Shown here in pieces: positions 16,906-26,900 of a stretch of DNA of 48,087 nt (position 1 is the stretch's first letter; each line of letters begins with the position of its first letter). The notes below the pieces were generated by a model, which was not told the origin of the DNA, made no database searches, and was given only the letters and a program-made list of their open reading frames with translations. Both the position numbers and the translations under genes were made by a program. Source of the stretch: an uncultured Arenicella sp. (lineage in GTDB: Bacteria; Pseudomonadota; Gammaproteobacteria; Arenicellales; Arenicellaceae); assembly GCA_947499305.1 (NCBI GenBank), contig CANMNN010000032.1:1-48087 (forward strand), read 5' to 3'.

Positions 16906-19407
16906 CTAAATTGGGGACCCCGGCGGCATGGTTGGCAAGCTAATTAAAGCCTTTGGGTCATTCAATGTGGCTGCTTTTAGGCGCTCTAGCTGATAACGAT
17001 AGAAGCCTCTATAGCCATCTCCCTTATTAACTCGTGTAAGTCGTTTTGACAAATGCTTTTTCTCCTGCTCGATCAAGTTCATGATCTCGGCTTTTACAAT
17101 CGGTGTTGTTGAAGAATGGTTAAGTAAATTCAAATAATTTGAATACCATAAATCTACCACCGATTGATGCAAGCGCGCCTCCATGCCAGTGTACTGACTA
17201 GCTTTCAGAGTTGCACTCAGTTGCTCACCAAGCTCAGCAATCGAAGGCATATCGCTGTTCACGCCATTTTGTTGGACCAACCTAGCTAATCGCTCAGGGT
17301 GAAACAGGGCCGTGAAGGTATGTTGCGCCGAAGACGACGCAAGAGAGAGCTGATCGAAGGTCGCTCCGGTGTTTCCGTTTACTGATTCACGAGTACGATA
17401 AAAATTTGTCGCCTTAGGCACCATCAGCTCGCTGACGTTTGCGGGCACACTCAGAAACGCCGGCGTCAGAGTGCTTATGATACTGGTCATCGCACGCCTC
17501 TGCTCATCAGGTTTAACTCGCTCTAGTTTCGGGGCCGAATCTGAACTCGTTTTTCTTGCGTAGTCGTAGTCGACCCCACCTAGCCATTTCGCGGCAGCCT
17601 GAATTTGAAAACGATGGAAATAGTAGACCGGTACTAGCACCTCCTCTAAACTCGACCAATGACGACCGCGCTTTAAGTTGCCTGAGCCAAAATTGGCTAA
17701 TGCGACTTGTCGAAGTTCGATCATACGCTCAAGTTCGTTTACCGCATCGGCACCGTTATCCCAGAGACTCGAAAATGCATGCGCATCGCCGACTGAGCGT
17801 GAATCGGCATCGCTTATATACACCAACCCTTCGCGATCATTGCGCTCTATAATCGCATTTAGCTCATAAGCTTCAACTTGCGTTTGGTCGAATTCAGAGT
17901 AGCCATATTCGATGACTGCTTTGTCCCATTTCCCAAGTCCAACCGAGTAAGCATTGGGTGCTATTATCGTATTATTTCGAGTAGGGTCGAGCTCAAACAC
18001 AGGATGAGGGTAATCCATTACTGATTCACGGCCATAGTTACTCGACGCAAAATTATGCGCAATGCCTAAAGTGTGGCCAACCTCATGAGCTGACAATTGA
18101 CGAATACGAGCTAATGCTAAATCCAGTAAGGCTTGATCATTTTCAGAGCCTTCAGCGGGTAGAGAGCCTTCAGCGGGTAGAGAGCCTTCAGCGGATTGAG
18201 AGCCCTCCGCAAACGGTGCCATCAAACCTTGAGCAATTAAATAATCTTGGCGCACCCTTAGCGAGCCAAGCGTAACGTGGCCTTTTATAATTTCCCCAGT
18301 GCGAGGGTCAGTAACTCCGTAACCGTAAGACCAACCGCGTGTCGAGCGGTGCACCCATTGAATCACGTTGTATCGTACGTCCATTGGGTCTGCGCCTTCT
18401 GGTAAAAGCTTTACCTGAAACGCATCCTTATAACCGATTGCTTCAAACCCTTGATTCCACCATAGCGCGCCGTCAATCAAGGCCGATCTAATAGGCTCAG
18501 GCACACCTGGATCAATGTAATAAATAATTGGTTCAACCGCTTCACTGATCGCGGCAGCTGGGTTTTTCTTCTCTAGGCGATGACGACCTATAACGCTGAC
18601 GTTTATATCGTCATTGATCGCTTGAGCATAGTCTTTATAAGCCACCGACCAATAACCGCTCTTAGCGACATAGGCTCTGGGCGTGTAAGCACTATCAGGT
18701 AAACGCACAAAACTGTGTCGCATTTTGAGGCTAATCGCATAGGGATTTGGCGCTACCTGCTTAACAAATTTACCCGGCTCGCTACCGACGAGGGTAATAG
18801 TAGCTTGAAGCTCAGTGTTATCCGGAAAAGATTTAGTGCTCGCTAAATCAATCGCTGATCGCGACTCATCTACGCTATACCCAACGCCCTGCTTGCGCTC
18901 ACTTAAACGGCGAGCAACCCCATGAATATCCTGCAAGATAAAATCGCTAGCATCGACCAACACCCAGTCGCGATCTTCTTCACGGCCTGAATCTTCAATT
19001 ACAAAACCCCACAATACCGAAGATGCGAATGCCTCTTCAACCGCTTTTGCCTCTAACACATTGTCGGTCACCGCGCGGTAAGCTGTCGGTTTCTGCTTTA
19101 AAAGCAACTTGTTTCCCGCCCGCTCGAAAACCACTAAAGAAGTATTACCAAGCTGCCCACGATCAAGACCGATGTCATTCGACCCCAACCCGTGTGGCAA
19201 ACTGCTTAAATATAGAAAGTCTTGATCTAAGTTATCTATTTTTAGGTAGGTTTTACCCGTAGAAGAGTCATAGAGCACATCAACAAAGCCTTGCTTTAAA
19301 GAACTGACCTTAGTGAGTTCAGCGAGGCTCGCAGCTTGAAGGTTTGTACTGAAAAAGCAGCTCATTAGTGCTGCAATTAAAAGTCGGGCATGAGAAATTA
19401 AATTCAT
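16906..19407 (-). CDS. Secreted zinc-dependent metalloprotease (DUF5117/DUF4953-like)
   Basis: This 833-residue protein has a signal peptide (MNLISHARLLIAALMSCFFSTNLQA). The family N-terminal beta domain follows (YLKIDNLDQDFLYLSSLPHGLGSNDIGLDRGQ). The zinc site is HEVGHTLGIAHNF, with His441, Glu442, His445 and His451 in an extended metzincin-type HExxHxxGxxH pattern. The neighbouring region (VIQWVHRSTRGWSYGYGVTDPRTGEIIKGHV) is also characteristic. It is probably a periplasmic or outer-membrane-associated peptidase; the substrate is unknown. Residues about 399-421 are a low-complexity AEGSLP repeat coded by an 18-bp minisatellite. The ATG at 19407 is directly before the signal peptide. Confidence 0.88.
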   Translation of the reverse strand: MNLISHARLLIAALMSCFFSTNLQAASLAELTKVSSLKQGFVDVLYDSSTGKTYLKIDNLDQDFLYLSSLPHGLGSNDIGLDRGQLGNTSLVVFERAGNKLLLKQKPTAYRAVTDNVLEAKAVEEAFASSVLWGFVIEDSGREEDRDWVLVDASDFILQDIHGVARRLSERKQGVGYSVDESRSAIDLASTKSFPDNTELQATITLVGSEPGKFVKQVAPNPYAISLKMRHSFVRLPDSAYTPRAYVAKSGYWSVAYKDYAQAINDDINVSVIGRHRLEKKNPAAAISEAVEPIIYYIDPGVPEPIRSALIDGALWWNQGFEAIGYKDAFQVKLLPEGADPMDVRYNVIQWVHRSTRGWSYGYGVTDPRTGEIIKGHVTLGSLRVRQDYLIAQGLMAPFAEGSQSAEGSLPAEGSLPAEGSENDQALLDLALARIRQLSAHEVGHTLGIAHNFASSNYGRESVMDYPHPVFELDPTRNNTIIAPNAYSVGLGKWDKAVIEYGYSEFDQTQVEAYELNAIIERNDREGLVYISDADSRSVGDAHAFSSLWDNGADAVNELERMIELRQVALANFGSGNLKRGRHWSSLEEVLVPVYYFHRFQIQAAAKWLGGVDYDYARKTSSDSAPKLERVKPDEQRRAMTSIISTLTPAFLSVPANVSELMVPKATNFYRTRESVNGNTGATFDQLSLASSSAQHTFTALFHPERLARLVQQNGVNSDMPSIAELGEQLSATLKASQYTGMEARLHQSVVDLWYSNYLNLLNHSSTTPIVKAEIMNLIEQEKKHLSKRLTRVNKGDGYRGFYRYQLERLKAATLNDPKALISLPTMPPGSPI
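18145..18198. repeat. 18-bp in-frame minisatellite inside the metalloprotease gene
   Basis: Units start at 18145, 18163 and 18181, close to AGAGCCTTCAGCGGGTAG, with a fourth degenerate copy after 18199. Each adds six residues (AEGSLP on the coding strand), inserted in the loop ahead of the zinc-site helix. It keeps frame. Confidence 0.9.
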
Positions 19408-19468
19408 AATCTGCTGTAATTGGTCGTTTCGCTAGGCTTAGTCTAGCGCAACAATACCGCAGACCAAA

Positions 19469-20695
19469 CTAGCCAGTGTGATTAAGCGCTGAGTAAACCT
19501 TATCGAGCTGCTTTGCAGTGTATTGCCAAGAGTAGTGAGCTTGAAAATGCTCAAAATTCTGATTGCCGAGGCGGTCTATCGTTTCAGGCTCATCAAGCAA
19601 TGCTGCAAGTTGCTCAAACATTTGTGTGGAATCAGCCGCTAGAGGTGCCTCATTTGGCAGGAAGTCTCGATTGTTCTGAGTATCAAAGGCTAATACGGCC
19701 AAACCACAAGCGAGGTAGTTAAGCATTTTGCCGCTACCTTCACCGGCATCGCTCAGCTTAGGATCAATAGCAAGCTCGGCAAGTTGTAAAAGGTCAGGCA
19801 ATTCTTCAAACGGAACCTGGCCGGTCAGCGTGCATCTATCACCAAGACCGTGCTGATCAACAAAGCTCGCTAAAGATTCTATGGGATAACCAATAATCAA
19901 AAAATGCACGTCATCTATAGACTTCGCCTGAACAAGCACACTTTGTAACTGGTCTAAGCCTTTACTGGCAAGCAAGGCACCAGAATAAACGACTATAGAT
20001 TTATCTTTAGGCAGCGACCATTGTTCAAGCAGGGCGGCTCGCTTTGAGCTATCCAGCGGGTTCGGTGTACTTGCGCCATCTTGCACCAAGCTGATTTTGG
20101 TGTCGCTTAGCGAGAACTCTGATTTTATCTTTTCAAGCGAGTGAGCCGAAGAACACACAATGGTCTTTGCAAACCGCATCAAGATTCGTTCAATTAACTT
20201 TATTAGCCATTTCAACCATGGGAATTTTTTAAAGCTACCGTGGGTTTCCAGTTCGCCAACCAAACTGCCTTGCATATCGGCAACCAAAGGAATTCGTCGC
20301 CAAAACAAAATGAGCTTCGCAACTAAAGCAATCATGAGGCCTTCGTGCAAATGCGCGTGAATCACACTTGGATTGTGCTTTCGTATTTCTTTTATCACCA
20401 ACCATAAGAGTTTCCAGTCGGCCCATAACTTATACTTACTCGGCCCTGCTTCGGTTTTGGTGTAATTTTTGATTGAGGAGATTCTCGATGTACGAACACC
20501 ATCAATATCGCGACCATGATGATAGGTGCACACTAGGCTATCAAAACCCAAATCAGCCAAACAATTCGCCACGCCCTCAATACGAATGTGACACCCTCGG
20601 TCAGCAAAAAACGGGGTTGGCGCAATGTGCAACACCAAATGCTTTAACTGTTCAGAGCTCGCTATGTCAGATTCTGTTGGCGACGTATTATTCAT
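19469..20695 (-). CDS. Glycosyltransferase family 4-type enzyme
   Basis: This is a GT-B retaining glycosyltransferase. The N-terminal domain shows VLHIAPTPFFADRGCHIRIEGVANCLADLGF and VIHAHLHEGLMIALVAK. The C-terminal GT4 domain has VVYSGALLASKGLDQL and the nucleotide-sugar-binding stretch DAGEGSGKMLNYLACGLAVLAFDT (E-x7-E like region). The product is 408 residues, cytoplasmic, with a hydrophobic surface helix (FPWLKWLIKLIERILMRF) that may touch the membrane. The ATG at 20695 lies 14 bp after the dehydrogenase gene, so it is the third gene of a three-gene unit with an epimerase. The donor and acceptor sugars cannot be read. Confidence 0.9.
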   Translation of the reverse strand: MNNTSPTESDIASSEQLKHLVLHIAPTPFFADRGCHIRIEGVANCLADLGFDSLVCTYHHGRDIDGVRTSRISSIKNYTKTEAGPSKYKLWADWKLLWLVIKEIRKHNPSVIHAHLHEGLMIALVAKLILFWRRIPLVADMQGSLVGELETHGSFKKFPWLKWLIKLIERILMRFAKTIVCSSAHSLEKIKSEFSLSDTKISLVQDGASTPNPLDSSKRAALLEQWSLPKDKSIVVYSGALLASKGLDQLQSVLVQAKSIDDVHFLIIGYPIESLASFVDQHGLGDRCTLTGQVPFEELPDLLQLAELAIDPKLSDAGEGSGKMLNYLACGLAVLAFDTQNNRDFLPNEAPLAADSTQMFEQLAALLDEPETIDRLGNQNFEHFQAHYSWQYTAKQLDKVYSALNHTG

Positions 20696-20709
20696 GATAA
20701 TAAGCCGAC

Positions 20710-22401
20710 TTAAGCGCTAATCGCCGCTTGGGTTTTGTCTAGGCGCTTTTGTGTACCAGCTAACTGCTTTTCCATCTCGGCTTGTGACCACGCCAAATGC
20801 TCAGCCATTAGTTCAGCGACTTTCCGCAACTCATCTGCGCTAATGCCCAATAAACCTAAGGATGTACGCCCGAAAACAAGGTCATCCAAAGTCATTGCCT
20901 GCTCGCGCTCGATACCCCAAACAACTTGCCCGAGCAGGTCTTCTTGGCTAGCGCATATTTGTTGCTGTAGCTCGGGCTTGTCATTGATGCTAGCTAAAAA
21001 TACCGACACTTCACTCCCGTAGCACATCACAAGATGCTCTAGAGTCTTGCGTGAGTAATGCGCTTCAAATTTTGACAGGGTGGCAGCAAGCAAATCTTGG
21101 TAGCTTGCATAATCACTACCGTGAAGCTTTTGCTTGCTTAGGCTCACCGCGTGCTTACCCAAACCTTCAAGCTTTTTATGCACGACTTTCATGCTTAGCG
21201 CAGAGATTTTTCGACCAGTGGTGTATTTAGCGCCAAGCGCGGTTAGTAAGCCATCGACTCCGTTACTGCTTTTGTGGTCGATGACTTGGTATTCGCCAGA
21301 ACCTTGGTACACAGTACTTTTGACGTTATTGGTTCTATAGTCATAAAGACCTGAGTAGCCTGAGATAACGTCGTCTCGGCTAAGCTTTGCGCTAGGCATG
21401 GCATCGTTAATCGCGTCGATCAACTGATCAACATGCTCGCTTTGCAAACTCACATCACCATTGGCGTTATCGATTTCATCATAGCTGGTTCCAATCAGAG
21501 AGTAACCGCGCCACGGAATTGAAAACACATGTCGTCCCCCACGATCCACTTTTGACCCAGCTTGCTGCTTAGTAGTTAATGCAATTGCATGATCGCTAAG
21601 TTGACGAGTCACGATATGAGAACCTAGTGCGTAGCTATTTATACTTGGTGCTTTATCGGCGTCCGCTAAATTGCTATTAAGATTATCTACCCACGGGCCA
21701 GCAGCGTTAATTACCAGCTGACCGTGAATTGAAAATTCGTCTCCACTAAGCTCATCACGCGCGGACACACCTGTAACAACAGACTCATCACCTAAAAAGC
21801 CCTGCGCCGAAATATAATTATGGGCTTGCGCTCCATTTTTTTGAGCAGTTTGGACAATAGCCAAGACCATTCGCTCGCTGTCAATCATGTGCCTTTCGTA
21901 AAACAACATTGCGCCAGTATGTGGCTCGTTTTCAAGATCACAAATTTTGTTAAGCTCAGAAGCATCGATTGACTTAACACCACTCATTCGCTGCTCTTTA
22001 GAACCGATCAATGCGTTTTCACCCAAACACAGAGTTTGATAAGCCAGCATGCCGCATCTCAGAAAGAACTTAGAGCGCTTGAAATCTTTATAAGTCGGGA
22101 CAACAAATGGCACAGCATGTGAGAGATGCGGCGCGGCGTAGATAAACTCAGCGCGCTCCATGGCTGACTCTCTGACTTTATCAAACTGCATTTGTTGCAA
22201 ATAGCGAATGCCGCCGTGCAGCATTTTTGACGATGCCGAGGATGTTTGTGATGCGTAATCAGCTTTTTCAATCAGCGCTGTTTTATAAGCTGAGCGCGCG
22301 CAATGTAGGGCCAGCCAAGCACCTGTGATACCGCCGCCAATAATGACAACGTCAAATTTTTGATCACGTAATGCGCTTAAATCTCGCTTAGAGGAGGTCA
22401 T
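20710..22401 (-). CDS. FAD-dependent glycerol-3-phosphate dehydrogenase (GlpD/GlpA-like)
   Basis: The enzyme oxidises glycerol-3-phosphate to dihydroxyacetone phosphate, passing electrons to quinone. It has the FAD dinucleotide motif FDVVIIGGGITGAWLALHCA near the N-terminus. The family signature ASQTSSASSKMLHGGIRYLQQMQF follows, and the DAO C-terminal domain is marked by the YGSEVSVFL and DLVFGRTSLGLL segments. The start is set at the ATG at 22401, overlapping the upstream epimerase stop by 14 bp with AAGAG just ahead; an upstream in-frame start would overlap by 100 bp. At 563 residues it is longer than E. coli GlpD (about 500). No glpF or glpK is nearby. Confidence 0.92.
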   Translation of the reverse strand: MTSSKRDLSALRDQKFDVVIIGGGITGAWLALHCARSAYKTALIEKADYASQTSSASSKMLHGGIRYLQQMQFDKVRESAMERAEFIYAAPHLSHAVPFVVPTYKDFKRSKFFLRCGMLAYQTLCLGENALIGSKEQRMSGVKSIDASELNKICDLENEPHTGAMLFYERHMIDSERMVLAIVQTAQKNGAQAHNYISAQGFLGDESVVTGVSARDELSGDEFSIHGQLVINAAGPWVDNLNSNLADADKAPSINSYALGSHIVTRQLSDHAIALTTKQQAGSKVDRGGRHVFSIPWRGYSLIGTSYDEIDNANGDVSLQSEHVDQLIDAINDAMPSAKLSRDDVISGYSGLYDYRTNNVKSTVYQGSGEYQVIDHKSSNGVDGLLTALGAKYTTGRKISALSMKVVHKKLEGLGKHAVSLSKQKLHGSDYASYQDLLAATLSKFEAHYSRKTLEHLVMCYGSEVSVFLASINDKPELQQQICASQEDLLGQVVWGIEREQAMTLDDLVFGRTSLGLLGISADELRKVAELMAEHLAWSQAEMEKQLAGTQKRLDKTQAAISA

Positions 22402-23380
22402 TCTCTTGATACCATTTAATGGTTCGCTTAACACCTTCTTCCGTACCAATCTTCGGGCTATAGCCAATAAGTTTTTGCGCTTTGGCATTGCTGAACGCGC
22501 GTGATTTAACGAAAAACTCTACGCGTCGAGTATGCAATGGAGGGTCAATTCCTAAAGGCTTGCATAGCGCTTCGCATAGTCTTGCGGCCAACATCAACGG
22601 GCCAACTGGAGGCGCAAAGCTTGGTGCCTTCACGCCTAAGTGCTTAGCGATCAGCACGCCTAACTCCTTAAGCGTACCGTACTCGTTTGAACATAAAATA
22701 AAACGTTCACCAACTGCATTAGGGTGCTCGCCACATAGAATAATGCCGTCGGTCAAATCATCAATATAAGACAGGTGGTACATATTACCGCCACCTCCAA
22801 ACAACGGAAAAAAACCACGTTTGATCTGCTTAAACATTTTCAACAAACGTAAGTCGCCGGGGCCATAAATCGCTCCCGGTCGAAAAATTGACCCGGTTAG
22901 CCCCTCGTTCATGGCTTTGGCAAACAGTTCTTCCCCGTCAAGTTTTGTGCGTTGGTAGATATCTCCTGGATTAAACGGCGATTCCTCATTTGAAGGGATC
23001 TCTTCAATATCACCATGCACACCAATGGTTGAGCAGTGCACGGTTCGACCGACCGAATTGGCTCGTGCCGCATCGATTACGTGTTGTACTCCCTGAGTAT
23101 TAACACCCTCATAATATGAATCGGGGTGACCTGCCGTACGATACACCGCAGCTATGTGATAGATGATGTCGCAACCCTCGGCGGCTGAGATTACCGCATC
23201 GCGATTTGTAATATCGCCATAGGCAAGCTCGACTCCGATTGATTGAAGCTCGTCCACTTTTCCCGTTTTACGCACCAAAGCAACAACGTCATTACCCTGC
23301 TCGATTAGCTTTTTAGCCAAAGCGCCACCAGTAAATCCGGTAGCTCCGGTTACCAATACTCGCTGCTTACTTGTTGCCAT
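22388..23380 (-). CDS. NAD-dependent epimerase/dehydratase (extended SDR)
   Basis: This Rossmann-fold protein is 330 residues. The cofactor motif is VLVTGATGFTGGALAKKL (residues 8-25), the aspartate-containing strand is AYGDITNRDAV, and the active-site pair is YQRTK with an upstream serine/threonine (HCSTIGVHG). It resembles sugar-nucleotide epimerases and 3-beta-hydroxysteroid or dihydroflavonol reductase-like SDRs; the substrate is not determinable. The ATG at 23380 has AGGG 5 bp upstream. It leads the operon with the glycerol-3-phosphate dehydrogenase and glycosyltransferase, which suggests surface-glycan or glycerolipid metabolism (inference). Confidence 0.9.
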   Translation of the reverse strand: MATSKQRVLVTGATGFTGGALAKKLIEQGNDVVALVRKTGKVDELQSIGVELAYGDITNRDAVISAAEGCDIIYHIAAVYRTAGHPDSYYEGVNTQGVQHVIDAARANSVGRTVHCSTIGVHGDIEEIPSNEESPFNPGDIYQRTKLDGEELFAKAMNEGLTGSIFRPGAIYGPGDLRLLKMFKQIKRGFFPLFGGGGNMYHLSYIDDLTDGIILCGEHPNAVGERFILCSNEYGTLKELGVLIAKHLGVKAPSFAPPVGPLMLAARLCEALCKPLGIDPPLHTRRVEFFVKSRAFSNAKAQKLIGYSPKIGTEEGVKRTIKWYQENDLL

Positions 23381-23768
23381 AGAACCCTAAATTATTCGAA
23401 TTTGCCTACTCTACTCACCTGCCAGAGCCGTCGCGCTCGAAAGAACTTGAGTAGCTGTTTCTAAAGCTCGAATGTTACCGCATGCGAGCTGGTAATTACA
23501 CCAGTGGCGAGAAATGAAAGACTTTACTGTTTCCCGAAAAGTCCAACTCTTCTAACATCAAAACCCAGACGTTAAGCTTTATGACACCAAACTCAGCGTC
23601 GGCGGCTGCCACCATAAGCGTGATCGATGAGCCATAAATTCCCACAAGTAATCAGTATCTAAAAATTCGCATCATTTAGTGCACGCCAATAAAACTCATT
23701 AAAATCAGCAACCTAAACGCAGCAGAGGCGTTATGCACTAATCAAAACTCACGCATTAAGTAAGAAAA

Positions 23769-23804
23769 TTACATTTTCTAGCAAATTATTAATGCAAAAT
23801 GTAA
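23769..23804. repeat. Inverted repeat TTACATTTT / AAAATGTAA
   Basis: Perfect 9-bp arms 23769-23777 and 23796-23804. An extra GCA/TGC pair lies further inside around the AT-rich centre. The right arm runs into the LacI-type operator, so the two may form one composite binding region. Confidence 0.5.
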
Positions 23805-23812
23805 ACGTTTGC
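23801..23812. promoter_or_regulatory. Probable LacI-family operator
   Basis: GTAAACGTTTGC is a near-perfect even palindrome centred on the CG at 23806-23807, the shape typical of LacI/PurR-family operators. It lies 173 bp before the receptor start. The only LacI-family gene in the window, at 32255, belongs to the same locus and is its likely binder (inference). Confidence 0.65.
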
Positions 23813-23877
23813 CATAGACTCACTAAACTCTAGTCACAGTCTCGATAAATCCAGAGTCGACGAGAGGCGACTCGAAA

Positions 23878-23907
23878 TTGACAGCGCAAGACATTTTTTG
23901 GTAATGT
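23878..23907 (+). promoter_or_regulatory. Candidate promoter of the TonB receptor gene
   Basis: A perfect TTGACA at 23878-23883 is followed after 18 bp by TAATGT, a weak -10. The leader to the ATG at 23985 would be about 70 nt. The LacI-type operator lies about 70 bp upstream of this -35. Confidence 0.4.
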
Positions 23908-23984
23908 ACTGTGGCTAGAGAAATACTAGCTGGTTTTATCTAGAAGTTGAGAGAGGCCAACAAAAATTAACCACCGAGGGAAAA

Positions 23985-26900
23985 ATGAAAAAAAATAGTC
24001 ACACCTCCGAAAAAGGAGACATAGGCTTTAAATTGTCTAAAACCGCAATCTCAGTTGCTGTTATCAGCGCGCTTTCGGCTCCGGCGTTTGCGCAAGACTT
24101 AGAAGAAGTTGTTGTCACTGGGTACCGTAAGTCACTCGAAGACGCAATGGATTACAAACGCAATAACGACGGTGTCGTTGACGCGATCAACGCAACTGAC
24201 ATTGGTAAATTTCCGAATACTAATTTAGCTGAAGCATTGCAACGCATTCCTGGCGTGTCAATCAATCGCGTAAACGGCGAGGGTTCTCAAGTAACCGTTC
24301 GTGGATTTGGCGGCAGCTTTAACCAAGTTACTTTAAACGGGCGCTCACTCCCGACAGCCGACATCGCCGAAGTTGGCAGCGGTACTGATGGTCAAAACAT
24401 TGGCGGCTCAGGCCGAGCGTTTGACTTCTCAAACCTAGCGTCTGATGGCGTTCGTGCTCTCGAAGTATACAAAACAGGCCGCGCCGACGTTGCTTCTGGT
24501 GGAATCGGAGCAACCATCAATGTTGTAACTGCTCGCCCACTTGATAACCCAGGCACACAAGCATCGGTTAGCGTAAAAGCGATTGCAGATACATCTGTTG
24601 ACCGCGGTAGTGATGTCACTCCAGAACTGGGCGGTAACTTTAGCTGGACAAACGACGAGGGCACTTTCGGCGTTGGCTTATTCGGTAGCATATCCGAGCG
24701 TAACAGCGCGGCACCTAGCGCAACATCGGCAAGCTGGAACGTATTGACATTCGACAACTTCTTGTCGCTAACCACGCCAGATACTGTTCTACGTAATGCA
24801 CCAACTGACGGAAATGCCTTGGTAACATTGCCACGTGACAGTCGCTATCACTTCTCAGAATTCGAAAGTGATCGAGTAAATGGCCAATTGGTTATGCAAT
24901 TCCAACCAACTGAAGGTATTCGCTTAACTGCTGATTACACATTTGCTGAAAATGAAGTAACTGAGCGCCGTTCAGATATATCAAACTGGTTTAATCGCCC
25001 GTTTACCGAAGTTATTTTCGACGATAGCCCAGTCCAGTCAACTGTTTTCCTTCGTGAAAATTCAGGTAACCAAGGTGCTGCAACTCAGCAAACGTTACGT
25101 GCCACTAAGGATGAGATGGATTCATTCGGTTTCAACGCTGCATTCGACATCTCCGACAGCTTAAGCATTTCGTTCGACGCGCATAGCTCCGAATCAAGTG
25201 TTACCCCAAATGCGCCAGGAAACTACAGCCGTATTAATGTTGGCCTTGATCAAAAGTACTCACCCGGCATCGGCACCTTAACGCAAGCGGTTGATTACCG
25301 CGGCGACGTTCCATTGCAAATCATTCAGTTAGCACCGGGTAACAACGGTGACATCACTGATTTAACTGTTGATACAGCTCGCTCGGCAACACAAGTAGCT
25401 AACCTGCGTCGCGATTCACAGATCAACGAGATTGATCAAGTTGACTTGCACGCTAACTGGGAAATTAACGACTCGTCTTCGTTGACCGTTGGTGCGAACT
25501 ATCGCAGTCAAACGAACATGACTGACCGTAGTGGCTTCCGTCAGATTTTGGGTAACTGGGGTGCTGAAAACCCAGGTGACGTTGAGCAGTTATTGGGCGT
25601 CGGCGCTCTTGAAGAGTTCTGCCTATCATGCCGTTTCAATGACTTCACCATCAGTGGCGCGACGCTTGATCCCAATCAAATCAATACTGGCGTAAATACA
25701 GTTCGTGGTAATGCTGAAGATATCTTTTTTGCTGCGAGTGAAGCTTATAATGCTGGTTTTAACGGCGCTCCAGTTCGCCCACTGAACCAAAACAGTAACG
25801 CGGTTGATGAAATTCAAGAAGACGTTATCTCTCTTTATGTTCAATACGGTACTGAGTTTAGCATTGCTGATCGCCCAGCATCATTGAACGTTGGCTTACG
25901 CTATGAAGAAACAGACGTAACCTCTATCACGAGCTCACTGCCAACCGCATTCGTTGAATGGCAAGGCAACAATGACTTCGCGACAGTAGCATCTTCTGAA
26001 GCGAATGGATTCCGCATTGAGTCTAAGTACGATAACTTTTTGCCGAATGTTGATCTCGCCGTTGACCTAACTGACGATGTGAAAATGCGAGCTTCATACA
26101 GCACTACCATTGCTCGTGCGACTTATAACAATCTGTTCGCAAGTGCGAGTGTTCAAGCTCAGAATGGCCCAACTGCGTTGGCAGGCAACCAAGCCTCAGC
26201 TACCTCTGGCAACCCAGAACTACTGCCTCTAGAGTCAGATAACATTGACTTATCGATTGAGTGGTATTTCGGCGAATCTAGCTATGTTTCTGCTGGCTTC
26301 TTCGACAAGAACGTTCAAAACTTTGTTGGCCGCGAAACGATCAATCGTAACCTTTTTGGTTTGCGCGATGTTAGCTCAGGCGCAGCGGGCACTCGTTCGG
26401 GCGACGGCTTAGCCATCTTGAACACGCTTGGTGCTGAAGTGAACGAAAATAACCTTTTCGCAGCTACTTACTATGTGCAAACACTAGGTTCAGTGGCAGC
26501 GGCACAAGCTCAATTCGCGGCAAATCGAGGTGGTAATGGCAACATTCTACAGGCAGTGTACAACGCAATTGAATTGGCAGCAGGCTCTAACCCTATTCGC
26601 CCAGATGCAAATGACCCATTACTGAACATCGCGGTTAACCAACCGGTTAATAATCGTGATGCGGGTATTGATGGTTTCGAATTCCAAGGTCAACACTTCT
26701 TCGGAGACTCTGGTTTCGGCGTAGCCGCAAGCTACACTTTGGTTAATGGCGATGTTGAGTTCAACGTAGCAGGCGACCCAAGCGTAAGTCAATTTGCACT
26801 TCCTGGCTTAAGCGATACAGCTAACCTCACACTCATTTATGAGAAAGAAGGTTTGACGGCGCGCTTAGCTTATAACTGGCGCGATGAGTTCCTAACCAGT

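Larger units (their letters stand above)
23381..23984. other. 604-bp regulatory gap upstream of the TonB receptor
   Basis: No gene is seen. The region holds an inverted repeat (23769-23804), a LacI-type operator (23801-23812) and a possible promoter (23878-23907), all directed to the receptor gene. The left half, next to the divergent epimerase, shows nothing clear. Confidence 0.6.
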
